DNA from: DASUPK01 sp963736685
GTDB taxonomy: Bacteria; Actinomycetota; Thermoleophilia; Solirubrobacterales; 70-9
Assembly: GCA_963736685.1 (NCBI GenBank)
Contig: CAVTPZ010000018.1
Coordinates: 278,650 to 342,649, forward strand
Length of the DNA stretch: 64,000 nucleotides
Direction of reading: 5' to 3'
Part shown: piece by piece, positions 8,186 through 19,722 of the stretch
Position numbering within the stretch: the stretch's first letter is position 1
Layout of the letters: the number at the start of each line of letters is the position of its first letter
Position numbers and translations under genes: made by a program
The notes under the pieces: generated by a model
Told to the model about the DNA's origin: nothing
The model's input: only the letters and a program-made list of their open reading frames with translations
Databases searched by the model: none

Positions 8186-8974
8186 TTAAATCAGCTTCCT
8201 TTCCTCGAGCCAGGCGACGATCTTCTCGACCGTCTCGTTCGTGTCCTCGTCTTCGATGATTTCGCCGGCCTCCTTGGCGGGAGGGGGCTTGAGCTCGAGC
8301 ACGGCGGTGCGTGATCCACCCTCGCCGACGCGGTCGCCCTCGATTCCGACGTCGCCGATCGCCTTCGTGTCGAGCGGCTTCTTCTTCGCCCCCATGATCG
8401 CCTTCAGGCTCGGATAGCGCGGCTCGTTGATCGCATCGCCGACGCTGATCACGGCGGGCAGATCGACCTCGACGGTGTCGTATCCGTATTCGGCCTGGCG
8501 CTCACAGGTGAGCTTGCCGTCGGCGACGTCCATCTTGATCACCTGGGTCAGCGAGGGCATCTTCAGGTGATCGGCCACCACGGCGCCGATCGTGTAGCAC
8601 TCGCCGTCGTCCGACTGCTGGCCGAGCAGGACCAGGTCGGGGCTCTCGGCCTCGAGGACCTTGGCCAGGGCGTAGCCCGTGGCGCAGACATCGGATCCGG
8701 TCAGCGCATCGTCGGTGAGATGCACCGAGCGGTCGGCGCCGAGCGCGACGGCCTTGTGGAGAGCCCGCACGGCGCTTTCCGGGCCCATCGTCACGGCGAC
8801 GATCTCCTCGACATCGGCCCCACCCTCCTTGACCTGCATCGCGGCCTCGAGGGCATGGGTGTCGAAGGGATTCAGGTTCTTCTCGCCTGAGCGGTCCAGG
8901 CGCTTGGTCTCCGGGTCGATCCGCTTGTCGACGGCGGCGTCCGGGACCTCTTTGACGAGCACGCAGATCTTCAA
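8186..8974 (-). CDS. etfB: Electron transfer flavoprotein beta subunit
   Basis: The 262-residue protein begins MKICVLVKEVPDAA and contains LNPFDTHALEAAM, GADRSVHLTDDAL and LLGQQSDDGECYTIG, all standard ETF-beta positions for AMP and subunit contacts. The start is a TTG at 8974, supported by a GAGAGGA ribosome-binding site 8 bases upstream; no better start exists before the family N-terminus. It is the first gene of the three-gene operon. A perfect 14-base palindrome about 70 bases upstream is a likely operator. Confidence 0.96.
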   Translation of the reverse strand: MKICVLVKEVPDAAVDKRIDPETKRLDRSGEKNLNPFDTHALEAAMQVKEGGADVEEIVAVTMGPESAVRALHKAVALGADRSVHLTDDALTGSDVCATGYALAKVLEAESPDLVLLGQQSDDGECYTIGAVVADHLKMPSLTQVIKMDVADGKLTCERQAEYGYDTVEVDLPAVISVGDAINEPRYPSLKAIMGAKKKPLDTKAIGDVGIEGDRVGEGGSRTAVLELKPPPAKEAGEIIEDEDTNETVEKIVAWLEERKLI

Positions 8975-9044
8975 AGTTCAGGTCCTCTCTTGATTCGGGT
9001 GGCTCCGGGAGCGGCGCGGGATATTAGCGCCTGGCCCGACTGGC

Positions 9045-9058
9045 TGACTGACCAGTCA
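9045..9058. promoter_or_regulatory. Palindromic operator upstream of etfB
   Basis: TGACTGACCAGTCA is an inverted repeat (TGACT/AGTCA around GACC) in the 136-base gap ahead of etfB. Palindromes of this style are typical of TetR-family regulators of acyl-CoA catabolism. No regulator gene is adjacent, so the binding protein is unknown. Confidence 0.5.
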
Positions 9059-9110
9059 ATCGGTTCGGCCGGACCATGCTAGACGGCCCGCTACCCGGAA
9101 GCGCCGCTGG

Positions 9111-9779
9111 CTAGTCGCCGAAGTGCGCGACCAGCGGCTGCCCGTCCGGAGCACCGGAGAGGCGAAGCACGGAGACCCGATTCGGATCGACGGGGATCGA
9201 GCCGCCCGAGCCGCCGGAGGAGTCGAGATGGAACCATCGAAGCGGGATCTGGCTGCCGTCTTCGGTGACGAGCTCGGCGCCGGTGATACCCGCCCGGTGC
9301 GCGGGGTCGACGTCGATGTGCACCCAGGAAGGGGAGCCCTCGTAGCTGAAGACGGTGCCGACGTGCGTGTCCCCCTCGCGCAGGGCGTAGGACTCGAACT
9401 CCTTCCCGTTCGCCTGATCGAGCGTGTGGCGATAGTGAGACGCGAGGCGAAGGTCGGGGGCCACGATGGCGAGAACGATCGCGGCAGCAGCGACCGCCGC
9501 CGCGGCGGGCGCCAGTACGAGCCGGAGCCGGCGGCGCCGCTTCGGCTTGGGTGGCGGCAGCACCTCGCTCAGGACCCGCGACTCGAAGCCCACCGGAGCC
9601 TCCCGCTGCGGGGCGAGCAGGAGCAGCTCGTCGGCGAGGTCGGAGTACTTCTCGACCTCAGCGCGGCAGTCCGGGCAGTCGGCCAGGTGCTGGAGCGCGC
9701 GACCGCGGTCCTCCCCGTCGACGATGCCCAGGGCCAGGTCGGCAGCCATCTCCCGGGTCTCATGGCAGCGGGGATCCAT
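9111..9779 (-). CDS. Zinc-binding anti-sigma factor (RskA-like)
   Basis: The 222-residue protein has an N-terminal zinc anti-sigma domain with H-x3-C-x2-C (HLADCPDCRAEVEKY, about residues 31-45) and one membrane helix (about 87-108, rich in Ala/Val after a basic KPKRRRRLR). The C-terminal outer domain resembles the RskA/anti-sigma-K sensory region. It should hold the adjacent ECF sigma factor at the membrane until an external signal or proteolysis releases it. Its ATG overlaps the sigma gene's TAA (TAATG), which ensures coupled translation and stoichiometry. Confidence 0.9.
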   Translation of the reverse strand: MDPRCHETREMAADLALGIVDGEDRGRALQHLADCPDCRAEVEKYSDLADELLLLAPQREAPVGFESRVLSEVLPPPKPKRRRRLRLVLAPAAAAVAAAAIVLAIVAPDLRLASHYRHTLDQANGKEFESYALREGDTHVGTVFSYEGSPSWVHIDVDPAHRAGITGAELVTEDGSQIPLRWFHLDSSGGSGGSIPVDPNRVSVLRLSGAPDGQPLVAHFGD

Positions 9780-10351
9780 TACTCGAACACCTCCATCTCC
9801 TCGCGGAGCTTCAGCATCGCGGTCCGGATCCGGGTCTTGACGGTCCCGAGCGGCACATCGTCCAGGTCGCTGATCTCGCGGGCCGTGCGCCCCATGTAGG
9901 CGGCGAGAACCAGGGCGCGGCGCTGATCATCGGGGAGGTCGCCGATCGCCGAGCGAAGCTGATCTCGCTCGTCGGGCTGCAGTCCGGCCTCATCGGCTCC
10001 CGGGACCTGGTTCTCGATCGAGATCTCCGCTGCGATCACCTCCGGGTCCACCGGATCGAGCCGCTTCATCCGAGTCACGTCGATCGCCAGGTTCCGTGCG
10101 ATCGAGAGCAGCCAGGTGGACACCCGGCCCTTACGGGCGTCGTAGTTGCCGGCGTGCCGGTAGACGCGGACGAAGGTCTCCTGCGCGACCTCCTCAGCGA
10201 GCGCGGGCTGGCGCACGATGGTCAGGGCCAGACCGAAGACGCGTCCCTGAAAGCGGCGAACGAACGCCGCCGCGGTGCGGGGATCGCCGGTCGCGTAACC
10301 CGCGAGCAGTGCCTCGTCGGAGGGGTCCACTTCCTTTCCTACGTCCGACAT
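9779..10351 (-). CDS. ECF-family RNA polymerase sigma factor (SigK-like)
   Basis: The product from ATG 10351 is 190 residues. Region 2 covers FVRRFQGRVFGLALTIV, EEVAQETFVRVYRHA and VSTWLLSIARNLAIDV; region 4 covers GDLPDDQRRALVLAAYMG and VPLGTVKTRIRTAMLKLRE. This is the compact ECF plan. An upstream in-frame ATG at 10435 would add 28 residues unlike the family, so the shorter start is preferred. It is co-transcribed and overlaps with its anti-sigma gene. The divergently transcribed lipoprotein at 10455 could be a target, but no promoter match was established. Confidence 0.92.
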   Translation of the reverse strand: MSDVGKEVDPSDEALLAGYATGDPRTAAAFVRRFQGRVFGLALTIVRQPALAEEVAQETFVRVYRHAGNYDARKGRVSTWLLSIARNLAIDVTRMKRLDPVDPEVIAAEISIENQVPGADEAGLQPDERDQLRSAIGDLPDDQRRALVLAAYMGRTAREISDLDDVPLGTVKTRIRTAMLKLREEMEVFE

Positions 10352-10454
10352 GCGCAAAGGGATTGCCACGGGCGGCCCCAATCCCGGGCGGCTCCGCTGG
10401 CGTAGTACAGCCAAGAGGGGATGGACACGACCCATTCAAGATAAAGGAGCCCCC

Positions 10455-10670
10455 GTGAAACGCATCAATCGCTTGATCCTCGCCGGCGCCTGCAGCCTGG
10501 TGCTCGGCATCGGGCTGGCGGCATGCGGCGGCAGTAGCAACGACAGCTCGACGAACTCGGCCACCCCGGCGGCAACCAACAGTTCGGCGGCCGGCGGCTC
10601 GGCCGCGACGACCGGCAACACCACGGCCGGCAACACCGGCGGCTCGAGCGGCGGCGGGTACGGCTACTAG
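10455..10670 (+). CDS. Small Ser/Thr/Gly-rich lipoprotein
   Basis: This 71-residue protein starts at a GTG preceded by AAAGGAG at about 10443. The basic N-terminus, hydrophobic core and lipobox (LGIGLAAC, Cys near residue 24) mark a lipoprotein signal. The remaining ~47 residues are low-complexity Ser/Thr/Asn/Ala/Gly ending SGGGYGY, with no recognisable domain. It probably sits on the outer face of the membrane. It is divergent from the ECF sigma gene and could belong to that stress response. Its TAG overlaps the stop of the convergent mutase subunit gene at a shared CTAG. Confidence 0.75.
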   Translation: MKRINRLILAGACSLVLGIGLAACGGSSNDSSTNSATPAATNSSAAGGSAATTGNTTAGNTGGSSGGGYGY

Positions 10671-11095
10671 GAGGCCGAGCGCGCCTCGCGCCCGGCGACG
10701 GCCTGCTGGACAAATTCAACGATCGCATCGGTCGGCGCGCCCGGAGTGAAGACCTCGGCGACCCCGAGCTTCTTCAGCTCCGGGATGTCGTCGGCGGGAA
10801 TCGTCCCCCCCACGGTCACGACGACGTCGTCGGCCCCCTGCTCGGAGAGCAGCTCGACGACCCGCGGCACCAGCGTCATGTGGGCGCCCGAGAGGATCGA
10901 AAGCCCGACGGCGTCGGCGTCCTCCTGGATCGCGGTTTCGGCGATCTGCTCGGGCGTCTGATGAAGGCCCGTGTAGATCACCTCCATGCCGGCGTCGCGG
11001 AGGGCACGCGCGATGATCTTCGCCCCGCGGTCGTGACCGTCGAGCCCTGGCTTGGCTACGACGATCCTGATTTTTCTAGCTGAGTCGGTAGGCAC
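10667..11095 (-). CDS. B12-binding small subunit of acyl-CoA mutase (IcmB/MutB C-domain type)
   Basis: The 142-residue protein is a stand-alone cobalamin-binding domain. It has the base-off B12 signature DGHDRGAKIIARALRDAG, the SILSGAHM loop and the GGTIP motif. Two-gene acyl-CoA mutases (isobutyryl-CoA, 2-hydroxyisobutyryl-CoA and archaeal methylmalonyl-CoA mutases) carry this domain on a separate small subunit. The partner is the large subunit at 11430-13091 on the same strand. The gap of 334 bases between them, occupied by a small opposite-strand gene, is unusual. The start is a GTG with no clear ribosome-binding site. Confidence 0.9.
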   Translation of the reverse strand: MPTDSARKIRIVVAKPGLDGHDRGAKIIARALRDAGMEVIYTGLHQTPEQIAETAIQEDADAVGLSILSGAHMTLVPRVVELLSEQGADDVVVTVGGTIPADDIPELKKLGVAEVFTPGAPTDAIVEFVQQAVAGREARSAS

Positions 11096-11223
11096 TATTC
11101 AGTCATGGATTCGGTCGATGGCGAGTTAACCGTAGTTGAACAGGAAGTTTCTACGGATGCCGGGGCGGGAAACAGATACGAGGATGAAAAATGAACAGGG
11201 GGCTCCAACCAGGAGGCATAGGG

Positions 11224-11429
11224 GTGTACGACGTTCTCTTCCTTGACCGGACACACGGGGAGACGCTGCTCGCGAGCCGTCTCGATCACGACGACGCGTG
11301 CCAGGTGGCGCGGGTCGAATCTCAGAGGCGCGGTGTCGGCAGGATGTTCCTGGCCGGCTCCGAGGTCGGAAACCGCGGCGAGATGGTGGTCATCGTCGAG
11401 TCCGCCGCCGCGCCGCCTAGAGGCGGGCT

Positions 11430-11454
<25 letters not shown>
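11224..11454 (+). CDS. Small hypothetical protein between the mutase subunit genes
   Basis: A GTG at 11224 sits 7 bases after a perfect AGGAGG (11211-11216) and opens a 76-residue frame beginning MYDVLFLDRTHGETLLASRL and continuing VARVESQRRGVGRMFLAGSE, then EMVVIVESA. The composition is that of a folded alpha/beta protein, unlike a shadow frame. I do not recognise the family. It is read against the flanking mutase genes and overlaps the last ~25 bases of the large-subunit gene. The last ~15 residues may be spurious, because sequence errors are common just to the right. Confidence 0.5.
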
Positions 11455-13091
<1,637 letters not shown>

Positions 13092-13109
13092 GGCGGAGTC
13101 TAAGCGGGG

Positions 13110-14328
13110 CTAGATCGATCGACAGCCGGCTCGGCGACGAACGCCGTCATAAGCGCGACCGCGTTCCGCGCGGGCGCTGAGCAGCGCCGCGTCTGCGCGG
13201 CCGAACAGATCCGCCAGGATGTCGCCCTCGGCGCAGCTCGGCGATGCCGATGGTGAAGTCGCGCCGCCGGTGGGACGGCGGCGAGTCGGTCCTTGATCTC
13301 GGCGCAGCGGTTCTCCGCCTCCTCCGCATCGGAGCCCGCCATCGCGAAGACGAACTCGTCTCCGCCGAACCGCATGACCGGCTCGTAGGAGCGGATGTTC
13401 GCCTGGATCGCCGAGACGACTACCGCAAGAGGCGCGTCCCCGGCCGAGTGGCCCTTCGTGTCGTTGATCTCCCTTAGGCCGTCGACGTCGACGAAGGCGA
13501 GGACGAGCGCGAGTTTCCTCCCTCCGGGCACGGTCGATCTCGCCCTGCAGGGCCCTTCGCCGGTCCCGCGCCGGAACGCCCCTGTGAGCTCATCCTGATG
13601 CGCGCGGCGCCGCGCCGCGAGCGACATCTCGCGTTCGCGGCAGCCCGCTCGGCGATCGTCGGCGGCGTGCGTCCGGTCGTCCGCCGCCCGGGCGCGGTCG
13701 TTAGCTGCCTGCGCCCGGATCTCGGCGCGGCGCGCAGGCGCCGTGCGCGGGCCGTGCCCTCGGGACGCCATCTTGCGCTCGCTGGCCGAGTCCCTGTCGC
13801 GCCGGTCTGCGGCGCGGTCCCGCGCCTCCGCGGCGAGATCTCGGTGCTTGGCGGTCTCATCCCTGTGGGCGGCCTGGAGGACGCGCTCCTCTGCAGCCAT
13901 GGCGCGTGACTTCCGCGGCTGCCTTCCGCTCCTCGGCGCTCTCCAGGCGCTCGGCGAGACTCCGTCGTGGGCGGCGCCTGAAGGCGGCGCCGGGATGCAT
14001 GAGCAGTTCCTGGTCGGAGGCCGCCTGATCGCGATCCGAGGCGTGCTGGTCACGATCCGAGGCGAGCTGGTCGCGGGCGGCGAACTCGCGCTCGGCGTCC
14101 GACGCGTCTGGTCGAAGCTGAGGCCGTCTGATCCGCGTCAGAGGCACTCTGATCCGACGCCGCGGCATCTTGATCCTTCGCGGCCTCGGCGAGGTGCGCC
14201 AGGCCAAGATCCTTTTTCCCCCGGTTGCGTGGCGATCTCGTTTGCCCGCGCTTCTCTTTTTCGTCACAGAAACTCCAATCCCGCGTCGGTCGTCGGGGGT
14301 CACCCTCCGGCCGGTCACTTGAAGACAT
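13110..14328 (-). CDS. Diguanylate cyclase (GGDEF) with SDRDQ-repeat N-terminus (frameshifted)
   Basis: The gene can be followed from ATG 14328 (MSSSDRPEGDPRRPTRDWSF) to TAG 13110 only by changing frame at least five times. The N-terminal half is a charged repeat region (ASDRDQHASDRDQAASDQ, later RDLAAEARDRAADRRDRD), probably coiled coil. The C-terminal half is a GGDEF domain: DELTGAFRRG, LVLAFVDVDGLREIND, VMRFGGDEFVFAMAG and DFTIGIAEL, then ILADLFGRADAALLSA. The active-site GGDEF is intact; the inhibitory-site position reads RSYE rather than RxxD. It should make cyclic-di-GMP from GTP. The pilin promoter region at 58.8 kb carries a c-di-GMP riboswitch, giving a possible in-window target. The disruptions are probably sequence errors. 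Confidence 0.8.
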
Positions 14329-14372
14329 TCGAGTGTGACACACGCTGCAGGGCGAAAAATGACGATCTTGGC

Positions 14373-15174
14373 CTACCTACGAATAGAGCTCGGGAGACCG
14401 CTGAGACGACCGTTGTTCCGCCGCCTCGATGCCAGGCCAAGGCCGCCGACCGCGGCAGCCAGCACCGTGGCGCCGGTGATCGCCAGCTTCCGGCCGAGCT
14501 TCTCGAAACGCATCACCCGCCAGCCCTCCTGGCGGGCGATCTCAAGCAGGTCGGCGTCTGGGTTGACGACCACCGCGTTGCCGACCGAGCGCAGCATCGG
14601 CAGGTCGCTGGCCGAGTCGGAGTACGCCTAGGAGTCCCCCATGTCGATGTCGTGCTTCTCGGCGAATCGCTGCATCGCAACGACCTTGCCCTCCCCGTAG
14701 ACGAAGGGCCCGTCCATCTCCCCGGTGAACTTGCCGTCGGCGCCGACCGCCCACCGGGTCCCGATTCCGCCCTCCATGCCGAGCACCGCCGCGAGCGCCT
14801 TGACCAGGTCGTTTCCGGCTGCGCTGACGATGAAGGTGGCGCGACCGTCGTCCTGGTGGCGGTGGACCTCGTCCAGCATCTGCGGGTAGATGCGGGGCAG
14901 GATCCCGGCGAGCACCGCCGGCGCCATCCGCTCGACATCCCGCTCGGGGATCTCGGCGAAGACCCTCTTGGCGACCTCGAGCACCGCGCTAGTCTGCTCG
15001 TCCGAGGAGCCGCGAAGGCGGTAGCGCAGGTGATCCCAGCCCCACCTGGCGAGCTGGCGGCGCGGGACGAAGCCGCGTTGGTTCGCGACGCGCGCGAACA
15101 CCATCCCGCGACGACCCCGCCATCAGGGTCTTGTCGAGATCGAAGAAGCGGCGCCTTTCGGCTGCGACGGGCAT
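14373..15174 (-). CDS. HAD-IB family phosphatase (SerB-like), with a frameshift and an in-frame TAG
   Basis: The N-terminal motif FFDLDKTLMAGSS (HAD motif I) is read from ATG 15174. A frame change near 15107 is needed to enter the body (MVFARVANQRGFVPRRQL, RATFIVSAAGND with motif II, GEGKVVAMQRFAEKH). The frame then meets TAG at 14628-14630 exactly in motif III, where relatives read DSYAYSDSxxDLPML. The same frame continues SDSASDLPMLRSVGNAV and WRVMRFEKLGRK to a proper C-terminus at 14373, with a hydrophobic segment near the end. It would be a membrane-associated phosphatase of the SerB/CicA type. A single base (TAC to TAG) explains the stop. Confidence 0.75.
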
Positions 15175-15231
15175 GCCCAGCCTAACCGCGGCGTCCGCCA
15201 GAACCTCCGCCGCGGCGCCCTGCCTGCGCGA

Positions 15232-16415
<1,184 letters not shown>

Positions 16416-16505
16416 CTGCGCCTTTCGTTGGGCCCGCGGAGCAGTCCGCGAGGCTTTTCCCAAGTTGGGACGGAATGTTAGTGACCGTCTGTAATCTGGC
16501 GCCCC

Positions 16506-17955
16506 TTGCGCGTCGAGGTCTCCGACAAGCCGCTCCCCGAGGTCGAGTCCGACCTCCTCGCGGTCCTCGCTCTTCGACGGCGACGAGCTTCCCGAGCCCC
16601 TGGCCGGCGCGCCCGGGCTCCGAGGACGTCAAGGGCGCCTACCGCAAGACGACGCTGATCCACCCGGAGAGCCTGCGCCGCGCGCTCGTGGTCGGCCTGG
16701 GCGACCGCGACGAGTTCGAGCCCGAGCGAGCCCGGGTCGCGGCCGCGATCGCGGCCCGGACCGCCGGCTCGATGGACGTGACCTCGATGGCACTCGAGGG
16801 ACCTGACGCTGCGGATCCGAAGGCGCTGGCAACCGCGGCGGTCGAGGGAGCGATCCTGGCCTCCTACCGCTTCGACCGCTTCAAGTCGAAGAAGGACGGC
16901 GACGAGGACTCCGCCAAGCGCCTCGAGGAGCTGACCGTGATCGGCGACGGCGGGATCGCCGAGGACGTCGAGGCCGCCCGCATCGCGGCCGAGGCCGAGA
17001 ACTTCGCCCGCGAGCTCCAGGACCTGCCCTCCAACGTCGTCACCCCCTCCTACCTGGCCGGCCGCGCCAAGGCGATCGCTGACGAGCACTCCTCGGTCAC
17101 CTGCGAGGTGATGGGCCGCAAGGAGATCGACGAGAAGGGAATGGGCGGCCTGGTCGCCGTCTCGCAGGGCACCGCGGAGGAGCCGCAGCTGATCGTGCTC
17201 CGCTACCAGGCGGGCGGGGACGGCGAGACCATCGGCCTGGTCGGCAAGGGCGTCACCTTCGACTCCGGCGGCATCTCGATCAAGCCCTCGGGCGGGATGC
17301 AGGAGATGAAGATGGACATGTCCGGCGCGGCCGCGGTGCTCGAGGCGGTCTCCGCGATCGCCAAGCTCGAGGTCCCGATCAACGTCCTCGCGGTCATCCC
17401 CTCCACCGAGAACATGCCGAGCGGCACCGCCGTGAAGCCCGGCGACATCATCACCCAGCTCAACGGCAAGACGGTCGAGGTGAACAACACCGACGCCGAG
17501 GGGCGGCTGATCCTGGCCGACGCCCTGGCCTACTCCGTCGAGCTCGGCGCCGACCGGATCGTCGACCTGGCCACGCTGACCGGCGCCGTGATCGTCGCGC
17601 TCGGCTCCACCTACGCCGGGCCTGATCTCCAACGACGACGCCTTCGCCGCCGAGGTCGAGGGGGCCGCGCGGCCGCACCGGCGAGCTCGCCTGGCGCCTT
17701 CCGCTCCACCCCGAGTACAAGGAGCTCACCAAGGGCACGGTCGCCGACCTCACCAACGCCTCGTCGAAGCGCAAGGCATCCACGATCTACGCGGGCTCCT
17801 TCCTCGAGGAGTTCGTGGACGGCAAGCCGTGGGTCCACCTCGACATCGCGGGGACGGCGTGGGACGTCGGGCGTGAGTACACGGGCAAGGGGCCGAGCGG
17901 CTTCGGCACCCGCCTGCTGATCGACCTGGCGCGCGCTCGCCTCGGCCAGCGCTAG
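16506..17955 (+). CDS. pepA: Leucyl aminopeptidase (M17 cytosol aminopeptidase), frameshifted
   Basis: The product is assembled from a TTG near 16506 (LRVEVSDKPLPEVESDLLAV). Frame changes are needed at about 16565, 16620 and 17625. Family landmarks are GKGVTFDSGGISIKPSGGM, MDMSGAAAVLEA, the active-site signature NNTDAEGRLILADAL and ATLTGAVIVALGS. In the last frame, AGSFLEEFVDGKPWVHLDIA and GPSGFGTRLLIDL end at TAG 17955. Restored length is ~482 residues, typical for M17. It removes N-terminal residues from peptides using two metal ions in the cytoplasm. The start is uncertain because the frame is broken on both sides; a stop lies in-frame at 16482. Confidence 0.85.
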
Positions 17956-18378
17956 ACCGCGAGCAGCCGCAGCAGCCGCCGACCGAGGGCCCGGTCGCCC
18001 TCGATCCTGACCCGCCCGCTGGCCAGCCTCGGAGGGCCTTTCGCCCGCGCGGCCGGCGTGGGTCCGGGACGCCGTGCAGGCGGCCCTGCAGCGTCGGCAC
18101 CGTCGCGAAGTGGACGATGTCCGGGAGGCCGCCCGCTGATCACCAGGTCCGGCTTGCGCGAGTCGCCGTCCTCGACCACCACGCTCCGCGGCTTGAAATG
18201 GATGCGCAGCGGCGAGAAGTCCTCGGCGAAGCGGAAGACGACGCGGCCGCGCATCTGCGCGGCCAGCTCGGGCTCGCGGGCGATGCCGCGCTCGATCAGG
18301 CCGAAGATGCTGGGCGCGACGCCGTCCTCGACCATCCGGCCGAGGCGGACGTCGGCGCGCTGCCTTGTTTGGGCTCAC
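17952..18378 (-). CDS. SCP2-like sterol-carrier domain protein (frameshifted)
   Basis: The readable body is ADVRLGRMVEDGVAPSIFG, VVFRFAEDFSPLRIHF and VVVEDGDSRKPDLVIS. After a frame change come GLPDIVHFATVPTLQG and, in a third frame, RLASGRVRIEGDRALGRRLL. The pattern of a beta sheet followed by 'xGxVRIEGDxxLxxRLLRLL' is that of SCP2 lipid-binding domains, ~140 residues when repaired. Such proteins bind acyl-CoA or sterols. The stop overlaps the aminopeptidase stop at CTAG. A GTG at 18378 is the best start but needs a frame correction. It lies just after the thioesterase on the same strand, probably in one operon. Confidence 0.5.
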
Positions 18379-18398
18379 TCCTCGATCGTAGGAAGCGG

Positions 18399-18973
18399 CT
18401 AGAGGTCGAACATCAGGCAGGTGTTGGTGCCGGTGCCGAGCAGCTTGCCGTTCTCGACCGAGGTCAGCTTCGCCTCCGCGGTGGCGGTCTTGCGGCCCTT
18501 GTGGATCACCACCGCCTCGGCGCGAACGGCTCCCGTGTCGCGCGTGATCGGCCGGAGGTACTTCACCTCCAGCGTCTGGCTCGTGTAGCCGACCCCCTTG
18601 GGCAGGGTCGTGTGCACCGAGCATCCGAGGACCGAATCCAGAATCGTCGACGCGTAGCCGCCATGGACCACGCCGATCGGGTTGTAGTGCTCCTCGCCGG
18701 GCTCGCCGATCGAAGACCGCCTGTCCCTCCTCGATCTCGACCATCGTGAAGTTCATGACGACCGCGATCGGCGGCGGCGGGATCTCTCCGGACTGGATCG
18801 CACGGATGTAGTCGAGGCCGGCCAGCTCGGCGCCCGGCGGCGGCGGTGGAACCGGATCCTGCCAGGTGATCGTCCGGGTGCTCGTGGTCTCCGGCGAGCG
18901 CTCGGCGAACGCGTGCGGCGTCGACGGCCCTGCCCCTCCACCCCCCCATCCTTCGAATCGGCGTGACGCTCAT
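18399..18973 (-). CDS. PaaI-type hotdog thioesterase (frameshifted)
   Basis: The C-terminal two-thirds read cleanly: VHGGYASTILDSVLGCSVH, QTLEVKYLRPITRDTG and LLGTGTNTCLMFDL. This is the hotdog core with the HGG active-site loop of PaaI-like acyl-CoA thioesterases. The N-terminal third (AELAGLDYIRAIQSGEIPPP, then VVMNFTMVEIEEG) is in other frames, with changes near 18710 and 18910. The likely start is ATG 18973 (MSVTPIRRMGGW), which overlaps the stop of the preceding small gene (ATGA). It would hydrolyse acyl-CoA thioesters, matching the thiolase and dehydrogenase nearby. Confidence 0.75.
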
Positions 18974-19112
18974 CCGCGCCCCCGGCGGCGGCGGGCGCGC
19001 TTGCGCCCGCCGTCCTCGCGATCCCTGCGGACGGATAGCGGAGGTCGGCGAGGATCTCCTCGGAGCTGATCCTGACCTGCTCTGGATGGAACTCGAATCG
19101 CAGTGCTCTCAT
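18970..19112 (-). CDS. Small basic protein (frameshifted)
   Basis: ATG 19112 is preceded by AAGAGG at good spacing and starts MRALRFEFHPEQVRISSEEI, then LADLRYPS. Shifting frame near 19035 gives a natural-looking end, RRDREDGGRKRARRRR, stopping in TGA that overlaps the thioesterase ATG. The repaired protein is ~47 residues with an Arg-rich tail. I do not recognise a family. It is divergent from the HxlR regulator and is the likely first gene of the thioesterase/SCP2 operon. Confidence 0.4.
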
Positions 19113-19216
19113 GACCGCGCCTCTTTTCGTGTCGTTGGTTGCTTCACGCAACCTCCAATGGGCGGACCCTATCAGCGTGAGTTGCATGACGCAACCGAGT
19201 GTGCGAACATCACATC

Positions 19217-19709
19217 ATGCTCGGCAACGACTACGAGGGACAGACCTGCTCCATCGCCCGCAGCCTCGAGCTGGTCGGCGAGCGCTGGACGCTGCTGGTC
19301 GTGCGGGAGATCTTCCACGGCCGGCGCAAGTTCTCCGAGATGCAGCGATCGCTCGGCGTCGCCCGCAACGTCCTCACCGCCCGCCTCCAGCGCATGGTGG
19401 ACGAGGACATCATCGAGCGGCGTCCCTACAGCGAGCGCCCCGAGCGATACGAGTACTTCCTCACCGAGAAGGGGCTCGACCTCTGGCCCGTGATGACGGC
19501 GCTGATGTTCTGGGGCGACAAGTACGAGCCGCTGCCCGACGGCCCGCCGGTCCTCGTCGATCCACAAGGGCGACTGCGGCGGCGTGATCGACGAGCGGCG
19601 GATCTGCACCAAGTGCGGCAAGCCGCTGACCGTGCGGGAGACCCGGGCGGTGGACGGGCCCGGGGCGAAGGCCGCCAGGCGCCGGCCGCCGCCTAGCGGA
19701 CCTTCCTAG
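19217..19709 (+). CDS. HxlR-family transcriptional regulator with C-terminal zinc-ribbon-like end (frameshifted)
   Basis: From ATG 19217 the winged-helix domain reads CSIARSLELVGERWTLLVV, FHGRRKFSEMQRSLGVARN and LTARLQRMVDEDIIERR, the standard HxlR/MarR-like core with the conserved N-terminal Cys. A frame change near 19560 restores a C-terminus with CGG then ICTKCGKPLTVRETRAV, a possible metal knuckle, ending at TAG 19709. It probably regulates the divergent small-protein/thioesterase genes and/or the acyl-CoA dehydrogenase that follows by 13 bases. Confidence 0.8.
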
Positions 19710-19722
19710 ACTCCCCCGCGCC

